Below, piece by piece: positions 15,523 through 26,527 of a DNA stretch of 64,000 nucleotides. A program made the translations under genes and the position numbers. Position 1 is the stretch's first letter, and the number at the start of each line of letters is the position of its first letter. A model generated the notes under the pieces. That model made no database searches and was not told the DNA's origin. It saw only the letters and a list, made by a program, of their open reading frames with translations. The stretch is from positions 62,001-126,000 of the forward strand of contig CAVVDT010000004.1 in NCBI GenBank assembly GCA_963747005.1, read 5' to 3'. The stretch is from CAVVDT01 sp963747005 (GTDB lineage Bacteria > Pseudomonadota > Alphaproteobacteria > Rhizobiales > Aestuariivirgaceae).

Positions 15523-16939
15523 GACAAGTTGGCTCCCAGACCTGACGAAGGACGGCACGCCGCGCTATCTCGCCATTGCCGATGCCATGGCGCGCGACAT
15601 CGAGGCCGGCAAGCTGGAGCCCGGCGAAAAACTCCCCCCTCAACGCGACCTCGCCTTTGATCTCGGCGTCACTATCGGCACCATCGGGCGGGCCTATGCG
15701 CTGGCCGGCCAGCGCGGGCTGGTGGCCGGCGAGGTGGGGCGCGGCACCTATGTGCTCGATCACGGCCCGCAAGCCCTCGGCAGTGCCCCCCAGATGCCCG
15801 CCGCCAGCCGCGTCCCCGCGTCGACGCCGGTCCCCGATCCGGGGCTGTTGCGCATGGATTCGACCGCAGCCGCCGATGTGGGCCAGGCCGCCGTGCTTGC
15901 AGGCGTGGTTGCCGAGATGGCGCGCGACGTGCCGCATCAGCTCAATGATTACGTGCGTGAATTGCCCTTCCACTGGCGCGAGGCCGGCGCGGAATGGCTG
16001 TCCACCCGGAACTGGAGACCCCTCCCCCAGCATGTGGTGCCGGCCGCCGGCGTGCAAGCGGCGATCATGGCGGTCATCGCCGCCACCACGGTGCCGGGCG
16101 ACCGGGTGGCGCATGAGGATCTCGCCTATCCGGCCACGCCGCGCGGCACCGCCCTCATCGGCCGCCGAGTGGTCAAGGTCGCCATCGGCCCCGACGGCAT
16201 CTCAGGCGAGGATTTCGAGAGCCTGTGCGCCCAGCAGCACCCCAAGGTGCTGGTCACCATCCCCTCCTTGCACAACCCGACGCTGGCCACCATGCCCGCG
16301 GACGTTCGCCGCCACATCGCCGAGATCGCCCGGCGCCACAATGTGTGGATCGTCGAGGACAACATCTACGGCGCCGCCTTGACCGACGGCCCGGTGAACT
16401 TCATCGAACTGGCGCCGGAACGCACCTTCCATGTGGGTGGCCTGTCGAAATCGGTTTCGGCGGGCCTGCGCGCCGCCTGGGTCGCCTGCCCGCCGGGCTT
16501 TGCCGGCGCCGTCTACAACGCCCAGCGGCTGATGACCGGCGGTCTGGCCTTCACCATGGCCGAACTGGCCACCCGGCTGGTGCAATCGGGCGCCGCCTAC
16601 GATCTCACCCGCAAGGTCAGGGCCGAGGTCACCGCCCGCGAGGCGATTGCCCGCGACATACTTTCGGGGCTCTCCTTCAATTCCCACCCCGACTGCCCGT
16701 TCCTGTGGCTGAAGCTGCCCGAACCGTGGCTGCCCGGCACCTTCAAGAAAGCGGCCCGCGCCCGCGGCATCCTCATCGACGATGCCGACGAGTTCAAGAT
16801 CGGCCAGGACGACCGCATCTGCTATCGGGTGCGCGTCGGCTTTTCCTCGCCGCCCGAACGCGCCGACGTCGAACGCGGCTTCAGGGAATTGCGCCGCCTG
16901 CTGGACACCGCCCAGGTGGCTTGCGACAGCTATGAGTGA
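15521..16939 (+). CDS. MocR-type regulator: GntR HTH fused to a PLP aminotransferase domain
   Basis: This 472-residue protein has an N-terminal GntR winged helix (about residues 13-80: RYLAIADAMARDIEAGKLEPG, PPQRDLAFDLGVTIGTIGRAY) and a fold-type I aminotransferase domain. The PLP lysine is in VGGLSKSVSAGLRAAW, with VEDNIYGAA upstream carrying the pyridine-binding Asp. MocR proteins use PLP to sense amino acids or vitamin B6 and control adjacent genes. It is divergent from the DUF1127 gene and overlaps the next convergent gene by 10 bp at its 3' end. Target genes are not evident. Confidence 0.92.
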   Translation: MTSWLPDLTKDGTPRYLAIADAMARDIEAGKLEPGEKLPPQRDLAFDLGVTIGTIGRAYALAGQRGLVAGEVGRGTYVLDHGPQALGSAPQMPAASRVPASTPVPDPGLLRMDSTAAADVGQAAVLAGVVAEMARDVPHQLNDYVRELPFHWREAGAEWLSTRNWRPLPQHVVPAAGVQAAIMAVIAATTVPGDRVAHEDLAYPATPRGTALIGRRVVKVAIGPDGISGEDFESLCAQQHPKVLVTIPSLHNPTLATMPADVRRHIAEIARRHNVWIVEDNIYGAALTDGPVNFIELAPERTFHVGGLSKSVSAGLRAAWVACPPGFAGAVYNAQRLMTGGLAFTMAELATRLVQSGAAYDLTRKVRAEVTAREAIARDILSGLSFNSHPDCPFLWLKLPEPWLPGTFKKAARARGILIDDADEFKIGQDDRICYRVRVGFSSPPERADVERGFRELRRLLDTAQVACDSYE

Positions 16940-18594
16940 GAACGGGCCGCGCTGGCTTCGGGTTTGAGCCAGCCGCGATACCAGACAAGCAATCCGACAA
17001 GCGGCAGCGAAATCCGCACATTGAAGCGGAAGAGTCCGTCCCTGCCATCCTCGAACGCCTGGTTGGCCGGCGCCAGTGCCACTGGCAGGGGTAATCCGAA
17101 AAAGCCCCACTTCCGCAACACCAGATGGAGCTCGCCTTCGCGCACCATGATGGCAAGGCCGAAGGCGAAGGGACCGAAGCGCTCCACGACCAGACCTTCG
17201 TAGCGCCCCCGACCCAGCTCCTGGGTCGAGTGGAACGATGTCCCGGCGAAAGTCCGCTGCCACAGCTCCTTTCCCTCGATGACGCTGAGCACCACCGTCA
17301 CCGGGATATCACTGCCGGCCGCCGGGAACCCGAACAGCGCGCCGACCACGCGTGCCAGAGGGTTGGCAGGCCGGGTCACGTCGGCAAGCCCTGTGAACCG
17401 GTGTTGCGAACTCACCTCGTGCAGGGCTTGCAGGGGTGGATCGAGCCACCCATAGGCCGGCCCCAGAATACGCCGGTAAAGCGGCCCGTCAGGCGTGGGC
17501 TCGATGATCGCCGTGAAAATCCCCCTGCTGGAAAACAGGTCGTCGAATTGCTCAAGCCTCACGCTGCCGTCGGCCGAGCGGGCACCGGGCGCTGGCCGCT
17601 CGCCGGCCAGCACGCTGCGGATGATGATAGCCGCCGCCATGGTGGGGATGAACGGACCGGAGTCGCCCGGGGCAAGCAGATGCCACTCGCGCCGTACGCG
17701 CTGTGCCGCCGCATCGAAACCATCGAGCGCCATGAACATTGCCCCGCGTGTATCGCCCCGCTTCATGGTTCCAATGATGAGTTGGGCCAGGCCGGCCAGC
17801 GGCCGCAGGCACGGCAGCACACCCATGCCGCGCAACCACGCGAGGCCGGCCAATATCCGCGCCAGGATTCGCGGCCGCACGGCGACGCCGAACCATGCGT
17901 CCTCAAGCCCGGCAAACACCCGCCGCGCAACCGCAAGGTCGGGAACATCGACCAGCACGAAGCGCATGGGTCCAAGCGGAACCTCGCCGGCAAGCATGAC
18001 GGTATGCTCCCGGCTCGTCACAAGCGCCCGGCCGGCCGGTCCGAGCGGCTTGCCGGCATAGCTGAAGACGGCTTCAAGGATGCTGCGCCCGAAGCCGACG
18101 GAAGGGGCCGGCGCGATGCCGCCGTCATAGCGTTCGACCCTTGCCATGCCGTCGGCCAGAACCTTTGCCACGGCCATCGACAGGGCCGGCACCGTCGAAA
18201 CACCGGACAATGCGAATCGCCCGCCGGCTCTGGCCCGGGCGTCGAAGGCAGCGACACCATCGATGAAATCGGCCCCGTCGGCCAGATCGAGATAATCGGC
18301 CCCGGCATCGAGCGCTGCCTCGATCACCCTGTAGGGGGCTTTGCCATAGGCCTGGAATGGTCCGGAGGCATCGACAACCAGATACGGGCGGTGAAGTTCA
18401 AAGGCGGCGGCAAGATCGCCGTCGCGATCGATGGCCGCCGGCACGAGCTTTGCTCCGGCCGGGCGGGCGCAAGCGGCCGTTGCCTTTTCCAGTGACCGAC
18501 CGGCGATGATCAGCCGCAACCGGTCATCGCCCGAGAGGACTTCCGTCAGCCGGCTGCCGAACATGCCATAGCCGCCGAGAATGAGGACGTTCAT
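16930..18594 (-). CDS. Saccharopine dehydrogenase-like protein with C-terminal DUF4166
   Basis: The 554-residue protein starts with a Rossmann nucleotide-binding loop (NVLILGGYGMFGSRL) and a saccharopine-dehydrogenase-type NADP domain (VDASGPFQAYG, DYLDLADGADF, GVSTVPALS). Its last 200 residues look like DUF4166 (LHEVSSQHRFTGLADV, GKELWQRTFAGTSFHSTQ, VREGELHLVLRKWGFFG). Such fusions are uncharacterised oxidoreductases, not lysine-pathway enzymes. It overlaps the DCC-family gene upstream by four bases, forming a two-gene unit, and overlaps the MocR gene tail to tail. Confidence 0.85.
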   Translation of the reverse strand: MNVLILGGYGMFGSRLTEVLSGDDRLRLIIAGRSLEKATAACARPAGAKLVPAAIDRDGDLAAAFELHRPYLVVDASGPFQAYGKAPYRVIEAALDAGADYLDLADGADFIDGVAAFDARARAGGRFALSGVSTVPALSMAVAKVLADGMARVERYDGGIAPAPSVGFGRSILEAVFSYAGKPLGPAGRALVTSREHTVMLAGEVPLGPMRFVLVDVPDLAVARRVFAGLEDAWFGVAVRPRILARILAGLAWLRGMGVLPCLRPLAGLAQLIIGTMKRGDTRGAMFMALDGFDAAAQRVRREWHLLAPGDSGPFIPTMAAAIIIRSVLAGERPAPGARSADGSVRLEQFDDLFSSRGIFTAIIEPTPDGPLYRRILGPAYGWLDPPLQALHEVSSQHRFTGLADVTRPANPLARVVGALFGFPAAGSDIPVTVVLSVIEGKELWQRTFAGTSFHSTQELGRGRYEGLVVERFGPFAFGLAIMVREGELHLVLRKWGFFGLPLPVALAPANQAFEDGRDGLFRFNVRISLPLVGLLVWYRGWLKPEASAARSHS

Positions 18595-19013
18595 GACAGG
18601 AACCGTTCGCTCTCCTCAGGCCTCGGCAGATAGCAGCTTGGCCGTTCGCCGAACCAGCGATAGCGGTTCCGGGCGATGGGATCGTAAAGGCGATCGCGCA
18701 ACGCTGTCGGGACGACATTGAGGACGACTGCCAGCGACCACGGAACGCCGAGGAGTCGCAAGGCCTTGATGAAGGCACCGGACTTGAAATGCGCCTTGCC
18801 GCGCCACACCAGTATGTTGGTCGTCAGGTTCAAGCCATCGAGGCCGTAGCCTCGATAGACGGCCTGCCCGAGCTCCGACTGCGCGGTCGCATAGCGGAAT
18901 AGGCCCTCCTTGTCATGCCGCAGCACAAACTGCATGAAACCCGAGCAGAGAACGCAAACGCCGTCGAAGAACAGCACCGCCTTGTCATCGGGAAGCGCGG
19001 AAGGCAACGTCAT
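18591..19013 (-). CDS. DCC-family thiol-disulfide oxidoreductase-like protein (DUF393)
   Basis: The 140-residue protein shows the DxxCxxC signature of the family in FFDGVCVLCSGFMQFVLRHD, then FRYATAQSELGQ and a RYRWFGERPSCYLP ending. DCC proteins have a thioredoxin-like fold and are proposed disulfide oxidoreductases; none in this subfamily has a firm substrate known to me. The stop overlaps the ATG of the saccharopine-dehydrogenase-like gene (ATGA), so the two are co-translated and probably work together. Confidence 0.88.
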   Translation of the reverse strand: MTLPSALPDDKAVLFFDGVCVLCSGFMQFVLRHDKEGLFRYATAQSELGQAVYRGYGLDGLNLTTNILVWRGKAHFKSGAFIKALRLLGVPWSLAVVLNVVPTALRDRLYDPIARNRYRWFGERPSCYLPRPEESERFLS

Positions 19014-19144
19014 GCCAACATTCTAGCGCTGCCTTCGCTCGCGAACCATGAGCAAATGCGCCTGGGCTGCGATTCGGGGTGTATCGAACCTGCATGTTGC
19101 GCTAAGCAGGACGCGACTCTCACCGACCGCGACACGCCCGCTTG

Positions 19145-21352
<2,208 letters not shown>

Positions 21353-21382
21353 GATAATCGCCGCCGAAGGAGACATTGCCCC

Positions 21383-21619
21383 ATGCCGATGGATGCCCAC
21401 TCGATCGAGCAACTGATCAAGGCCGGCGTGCCCGATGCCACCATCGAGATCCGCGATCTGGCCGGCGACGGCGATCATTTCGCCGCCACCGTGATCTCTG
21501 AAGCCTTTCGCGGCAAGTCGCGGGTGCAGCAGCACCAGATGGTCTATGCTGCGCTCAAAGGGGCCATGGGCGGCGAACTGCATGCCCTGGCGCTGACCAC
21601 CGCCGTGCCCGAGAGTTGA
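21383..21619 (+). CDS. BolA-family protein
   Basis: The 78-residue protein has the BolA class II KH-like fold markers: IEQLIKAGVPDATIEIRD, then GDGDHFAATVISEAFRGKSRV with the cluster-binding loop, and QQHQMVYAAL with the invariant His. BolA proteins form [2Fe-2S]-bridged heterodimers with monothiol glutaredoxins, and the next gene encodes exactly such a glutaredoxin, so the pair probably handles iron-sulfur or iron-status signalling. It may be the IbaG/YrbA subtype. Confidence 0.92.
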   Translation: MPMDAHSIEQLIKAGVPDATIEIRDLAGDGDHFAATVISEAFRGKSRVQQHQMVYAALKGAMGGELHALALTTAVPES

Positions 21620-21653
21620 ACCCCAGACCCAACCAGGCCGAAAGAAGACCGAT

Positions 21654-21992
21654 ATGACCACTGTCAACGAATGGATCGACAACGTCGTCAAGACCAATGA
21701 TGTGGTGCTGTTCATGAAGGGCATGCCCGAACAGCCCATGTGCGGCTTTTCCGGCCGTGTGGTGCAAATCCTCGATTTCGTCGGGGTGCCCTATTCCGGC
21801 GTCAACGTGCTGGAATCCGACGCCCTTCGCCAGGGCATCAAGGACTATTCCAGTTGGCCCACCGTCCCCCAGCTCTACGTCAAGGGCGAATTCGTCGGCG
21901 GTTGCGACATCATCACCGAGATGTTCCAGTCAGGCGAACTGAAGCAGCTTTTGACCGACAAGGGCGTCGCATTGGAAACCGAAACCGCCTGA
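21654..21992 (+). CDS. grxD: Monothiol glutaredoxin Grx4/GrxD type
   Basis: The 112-residue protein has the monothiol active site CGFS at residues 30-33 (MPEQPMCGFSG), WPTVPQLYVKGEFVGGCDI with the cis-Pro and the glutathione-binding loop, and typical length. These glutaredoxins bind a [2Fe-2S] cluster with glutathione and transfer it, working with BolA. The spacing after bolA is 34 bp with a good AAGAAG ribosome-binding site. Confidence 0.95.
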   Translation: MTTVNEWIDNVVKTNDVVLFMKGMPEQPMCGFSGRVVQILDFVGVPYSGVNVLESDALRQGIKDYSSWPTVPQLYVKGEFVGGCDIITEMFQSGELKQLLTDKGVALETETA

Positions 21993-22020
21993 GGCGATGC
22001 CCGAAGGCGCGCCGCGGGAC

Positions 22021-22034
22021 TTGATCTCGATCAT
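22021..22034. promoter_or_regulatory. FNR/FixK-type box upstream of the Lon-family protease
   Basis: TTGATCTCGATCAT matches the FNR/FixK consensus TTGAT-N4-ATCAA at nine of ten positions. It lies 72 bp upstream of the protease start in the 113-bp gap after grxD. Universal stress proteins and associated proteases are often induced at low oxygen, and a better copy of the box lies at 44286. No strong -10 box is seen at the expected distance. Confidence 0.5.
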
Positions 22035-22105
22035 GGCGGCGACGGGACGGACGCGGTCTCAATTCTCGCCTTGATGCACCAGGGTGAGGAAGGGAGAGGC
22101 TGGCT

Positions 22106-24565
22106 GTGCCAAAAATGTCGTTACCCCCGGGCCTTGGCGCCGATCAGTTGCGCACCGTTTGCGATCCGGCGCAGTTCACCTTCCGCTCCAGTTCCGAACT
22201 GGAACCGGTTCCCCTGCTGATCGGCCAAAAGCGGGCCCTCGATGCCCTGTCGCTTGGCGCCGACATTACCGCCAAGGGGTTCAACCTGTTCGTGCTCGGG
22301 CCCATGGGGACCGGTCGCCATTCAGCGGTTCGCGCCCTATTGGATGAGCGCGCGGCGCGGGCACCGGCACCCGCCGACTGGGTCTACGTGAACAATTTCG
22401 ACGATCCCCGCCGGCCGTTTGCCATCAGCCTTCCTCCCGGCGGCGCGGTTGTCTTTCGCGACCGCATGACCGCCCTCATCGACGATCTGGCGACCGCCGT
22501 CCCGTCGCTGTTCGAATCCGACGATTATCGCAACCGCCGCCGCGCCATCGACTCCGAAATCGAGACTGCCCAGGAAGCGGCCTTCGAGGCCCTGAAGGAA
22601 AAGGCCGGTGCCGAGTCGATCGGCATCATCCGCACGCCCATGGGCTTTGCGCTGGCGCCGGTCAAGGACGGCCAGGTGGTCAAGCCCGACGTCTTCAACG
22701 CCCTGCCCGAGGCCGAACGCGCCGCAACTGCTGAAAAGATCGCCCGCCTGCAAAGTGACCTCGAGGCGGTGTTGCAAAAGATGCCGGAACTGGAAAAGCA
22801 GCGCCGCGACCAGGTGCGCGCCCTCAATGCCGAACTGGCAGAGGTCGCCATTGGCCGCTCGCTTGCCGAGGTTGCGGCGCTTTATGCCGACCACGCTGCC
22901 ATCGCCCGCCATCTCGAAGCCGTGCGCCGCGACCTCATCGACAACATCGCCATTTTCCTGAAGGCCGAAGCCGAGGAGCAGGAAGCCCCGTTCGCCAAGC
23001 TGGAGACCAGCGCGGCACGCGACCCGCGCTTCCGCCGCTACATGGTGAATGTGGTGGTCTCCAACGGCGCCGACGGTGACGGGCCGGCAGGCGCGCCCAT
23101 CGTTGCCGAGGACCTGCCGACGCTCGCCAATCTCGCCGGCCGCGTTGAGCACATCTCCCACATGGGGACGCTGATCACCGACTTCATGCTCATCAAGTCC
23201 GGGGCATTGCATCGCGCGAATGGCGGCTATCTCATCATCGATGCCTTGCGCCTGTTGCGCGAGCCGTTCGCCTGGGAGGCGCTGAAGCGCTGCCTCAGGG
23301 CCGGTGAGGTGAGGATCACGTCGGTGCCTGAGGAAGTGGGGCTGACAACCACGGTATCGCTCGAACCCGATCCGATACCCCTGTCGGTGAAGGTGGTGCT
23401 GGTGGGCGAGCGCACGCTCTATTACCTGCTGGTGGCTCTGGAGCCGGATTTCGAAACCCTGTTCAAGGTCGCCGCCGACTTCGAGGACGAGGTGGAGCGC
23501 AGCCCCGAGACGACGGGCCTTTATGCCCGCCTCATCGGCTCCATCGCCAGCCGCGAGAACCTGAAAGGCCTCGATGCCAGGGGCATGGCGCGCATGGTCG
23601 AGGAAGCCGCCCGCCAGGCCGAGGACGCCGAACGCCTCTCCTTGAGGATCGGCACCATGGGCGAAATCCTCATCGAAGCCGATCACTGGGCCGGTGTCCG
23701 CGGCGGCAAGCGCATTTCGGCCGCCGATGTTGAACGCGCTGTTGCCGAGCGTGTGCGCCGCTCGGGCCGTATTCGCGACCGCTCCCTCGACATGATCACC
23801 CGCGATATCGTCCTGATCGACACCGATGGCGAAAAAGCCGGCCAGATCAACGGCCTGTCGGTCATCACCATCGGCAAGGAACCGTTCGGCCGGCCGGCCC
23901 GCATCACCGCCCGGGTGCGCATGGGCTCGGGCAAGGTGATCGACATCGAGCGCGAGGTGGAACTGGGCGGGCCGCTGCACTCCAAGGGCGTGCTCATCCT
24001 TTCCGGCTACCTCTCGGCGCGCTTTGCGCTGCAAGAACCCGTGTCTCTATGGGCAAGCCTTGTCTTCGAGCAGTCCTATGGCGGCATCGACGGTGACAGT
24101 GCGTCATCGGCCGAACTCTATGCGCTGTTGTCGGCGCTGGCCGAAGTGCCCATCTTCCAGGGTTACGCGGTCACCGGTTCCGTCAACCAGTTGGGTGAGG
24201 TGCAGGCTATCGGCGGCGTCAACGTCAAGATCGAAGGCTTTTTCGACGTCTGCAACGCCCGCGGCCTGACCGGCCGCCAGGGCGTACTGATCCCCAGGGC
24301 GAACATCAAGCACCTGATGCTGCGTGCCGATGTCGTGGAGGCGGCAAGGAAGAAGAAGTTCTTCGTCTGGCCCATCGCCACCATCGATGAAGGCATCACC
24401 CGGCTCACCGGCCTTGCCGCCGGCGAACGCGGGAGCGACGGGCGCTTTCCCGAAGGCAGCGTCAATGCGAGGGTCGAGGCGCGGCTCAGGTCCTTCGCCG
24501 AGGCGCGCCGCCGCTTTGCCGTCAAGTCGGATGCCGCCTCGCAAGGCAATGGAGGACCCGCATGA
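22106..24565 (+). CDS. Lon-family ATP-dependent protease (LonB/YcbZ-like)
   Basis: The 819-residue protein has an N-terminal P-loop GPMGTGRHS (residues 65-73) and a long inserted helical region of the AAA+ module. At the C-terminus is the Lon proteolytic domain with the Ser-Lys dyad: Ser665 in GDSASS and Lys708 in GGVNVKIEGF. Their 43-residue spacing equals that of E. coli Lon. There is no classical Lon N-domain. The GTG at 22106 follows GGGAGAGG by seven bases; an ATG three codons later is less well placed. It overlaps the next gene by four bases. Confidence 0.92.
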   Translation: MPKMSLPPGLGADQLRTVCDPAQFTFRSSSELEPVPLLIGQKRALDALSLGADITAKGFNLFVLGPMGTGRHSAVRALLDERAARAPAPADWVYVNNFDDPRRPFAISLPPGGAVVFRDRMTALIDDLATAVPSLFESDDYRNRRRAIDSEIETAQEAAFEALKEKAGAESIGIIRTPMGFALAPVKDGQVVKPDVFNALPEAERAATAEKIARLQSDLEAVLQKMPELEKQRRDQVRALNAELAEVAIGRSLAEVAALYADHAAIARHLEAVRRDLIDNIAIFLKAEAEEQEAPFAKLETSAARDPRFRRYMVNVVVSNGADGDGPAGAPIVAEDLPTLANLAGRVEHISHMGTLITDFMLIKSGALHRANGGYLIIDALRLLREPFAWEALKRCLRAGEVRITSVPEEVGLTTTVSLEPDPIPLSVKVVLVGERTLYYLLVALEPDFETLFKVAADFEDEVERSPETTGLYARLIGSIASRENLKGLDARGMARMVEEAARQAEDAERLSLRIGTMGEILIEADHWAGVRGGKRISAADVERAVAERVRRSGRIRDRSLDMITRDIVLIDTDGEKAGQINGLSVITIGKEPFGRPARITARVRMGSGKVIDIEREVELGGPLHSKGVLILSGYLSARFALQEPVSLWASLVFEQSYGGIDGDSASSAELYALLSALAEVPIFQGYAVTGSVNQLGEVQAIGGVNVKIEGFFDVCNARGLTGRQGVLIPRANIKHLMLRADVVEAARKKKFFVWPIATIDEGITRLTGLAAGERGSDGRFPEGSVNARVEARLRSFAEARRRFAVKSDAASQGNGGPA

Positions 24566-25386
24566 GCCTTCCGCGGCGCATCGTCGTCATGCTTGGCGGC
24601 CATGACGAGGCTGCGGCGATGCAGGCCGCTGCCATGCTGGCCGGGGCCACCGGCGCCAGCCTGGCGGGCCTGTTCGTCGAGGACCAGGAACTGCTCGACC
24701 TCGCCGGCCTGCCGCAGATGATGACCTTTGCCGGTCCTGCCGGCCAGCTGACGCTCGACCGCATGGAAAGGGCATTTCGCGAAGAGGCGCGCCGCTGCCG
24801 CAAGATCATGGCCGAGCTGGCCGGCCACGCCAACCTGTCGTTCGAGTTCGCCAGCATCCGCGGTGACCGCCGCACCCTGCTCGACACCGCCACGCTGGAG
24901 GGCGATATTGTCCTGTGCCAGGCAAGCCTCGGCGGACCCGCTGCCGGCGAGGTCATCGCCTCGGCCCGCCGCAGCGCCCGCGCCGCCGCCGGCGTTGCCC
25001 TCATCGGCCCCCTCGCCCGCCTCGGCCCGGGTCCGGTGGTGGCCATCGACGATGGCGACGCGTGCGGTCGCGAGACCGTGGCGCTGGCTGCCCGGCTCGC
25101 CGCCCGGCGCCGCGTACCGATGGTCGTGCTGGTGCTGGCCGAGCATCGCAAATCCGCCGAGGCGATCTCGGCGCGCGCCCATACCATCGCTGGCCACACC
25201 GACTTCAACGCCCGCATCCTGCCGTCAGACGATGCGACCCGGCTGGCCGAGGAACTGGCTGAAATCCAGCCGTGCTGCGTGGTCGGCGACCTCGAAGGCC
25301 GCCCCTTCGGCAACGATCAGGCGGTCGCCGGACTGGCGCGGGCCGCCCGTGCACCGTTGATCCTCCTCCGCTCGCCTGCCATGTAG
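24562..25386 (+). CDS. Universal-stress-like protein with tandem domains
   Basis: The 274-residue protein starts with RIVVMLGGHDEAAAMQAAAMLA, and a second domain begins at GPVVAIDDGDACGRETVALAARLA, the two strands-plus-helix starts expected for tandem UspA-like domains. The usual G-x2-G-x9-G-S/T ATP loop is poorly kept, so it is a divergent member. The ATG overlaps the protease stop, giving a protease-USP operon behind an FNR-like box. The partner role is inferred from context only. Confidence 0.68.
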   Translation: MSLPRRIVVMLGGHDEAAAMQAAAMLAGATGASLAGLFVEDQELLDLAGLPQMMTFAGPAGQLTLDRMERAFREEARRCRKIMAELAGHANLSFEFASIRGDRRTLLDTATLEGDIVLCQASLGGPAAGEVIASARRSARAAAGVALIGPLARLGPGPVVAIDDGDACGRETVALAARLAARRRVPMVVLVLAEHRKSAEAISARAHTIAGHTDFNARILPSDDATRLAEELAEIQPCCVVGDLEGRPFGNDQAVAGLARAARAPLILLRSPAM

Positions 25387-25516
25387 CGTGAGCGCATCAG
25401 CCATGTCCGTCCGGCGCGGCGGAATCAATTTACCAACAGTAGCTTCCAGACTATTGTCACCGCATGATTTTTCGTCGTCTTGCGATGACAGTTATCTCCC
25501 CGACGCTCGCCACTTG

Positions 25517-26443
25517 ATGGCGCGCCTGCTACCTTTTGCGGCCCTTGTCCTGGCCATGCTGTTCTGGGGTTCGGCCCCGGCCTTTACCCGCTTTCTGGTC
25601 GTCTCCATGCCACCCGCCGACCTCCTGGTGATGCGGTTTGCAGTGGTGGGGCCACTCTATGCCTTCTATGTGTTTGCCATCAGCGGCTGGCGTATCGCCC
25701 GCAGCGATCTTCCACGCCTCATCGCGGTGAGCCTCATCGGCATGGCCTGCTATAACCTTGCCATGAATTTCGGCCTGGCGCGCACCCCCGCCGGCGTTGC
25801 CGGACTGATCGTCGCCACCCAGCCCCTGCTCATCATCTTCGGCACCAGCCTCGTTAATCGCGAGCGGCCGCGCGGCGCGGCGATCGTCGGCTCGCTGGTG
25901 GCGATCGCCGGCACCATCGTCCTGTTCGGCAACGCCCTGAAGGCATCGGGCAGCGGCGGCAGCGTGACGCTTGCCGGCGTTGGGCTGATGTTTCTGAGCG
26001 GCCTCGCCTGGAGCTTTTTCGTTATCGCCGGCAAGCCGCTCATCGAAAGATACGGCGCCATCCGTATCACCACCGCAACGGTGATGATCGCCACCTTGCC
26101 GATGCTCTCGCTGGCGAGCGCGACAACGCCGCACACCGTTGCAACACTGTCGGCCGCGGCCTGGCTCGCCTTCACCTATATCACGGCCTGTGCGATGATT
26201 TGCGGTACCATGTGCTGGAATTATGCCGTCGGGCGCCTGCACGCCTCGCTCACCGCGCCGTTTCTGTTCTCCATTCCCGTGATCGCCGTCGCCACCGGCC
26301 ATGTGGTGCTGGGTGAGACCATCTCGGCTTCCATGGCCTCGGGCGGCGCCCTCATCATCGCCGGTGTCGCCTGGGCCCAGTTCGCCGGGCGCTACCGTCG
26401 CCTCACCGCCCGCGATACGGCAAGGCCGATGCGCGCCAACTGA
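25517..26443 (+). CDS. EamA-family (DMT) transporter
   Basis: The 308-residue membrane protein has about ten hydrophobic helices in two EamA repeats. The first repeat starts LPFAALVLAMLFWGSAPAFT, ends with LARTPAGVAGLIVATQPLL, and the second carries ITACAMICGTMCWNYAVG and APFLFSIPVIAVATGHVVLGE. Family members export amino acids or metabolites in the inner membrane; the substrate is unknown here. The start at 25517 begins the first helix; the frame extends 43 codons upstream with no similarity. The 130-bp gap before it holds no clear feature. Confidence 0.88.
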   Translation: MARLLPFAALVLAMLFWGSAPAFTRFLVVSMPPADLLVMRFAVVGPLYAFYVFAISGWRIARSDLPRLIAVSLIGMACYNLAMNFGLARTPAGVAGLIVATQPLLIIFGTSLVNRERPRGAAIVGSLVAIAGTIVLFGNALKASGSGGSVTLAGVGLMFLSGLAWSFFVIAGKPLIERYGAIRITTATVMIATLPMLSLASATTPHTVATLSAAAWLAFTYITACAMICGTMCWNYAVGRLHASLTAPFLFSIPVIAVATGHVVLGETISASMASGGALIIAGVAWAQFAGRYRRLTARDTARPMRAN

Positions 26444-26527
26444 AGGACCTGCCTCGAAGGCATATTTTCACTTTCTGCATAATCGCGTATAAGAGGCGGG
26501 TGCGTTTGTCAGTTGAGGGAGATTGCT

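Noticed and set aside
22337..24034. A 565-codon open frame antisense to the Lon-family protease
   Set aside because: Shadow of a gene with intact catalytic residues. The antisense product has no recognisable domain.
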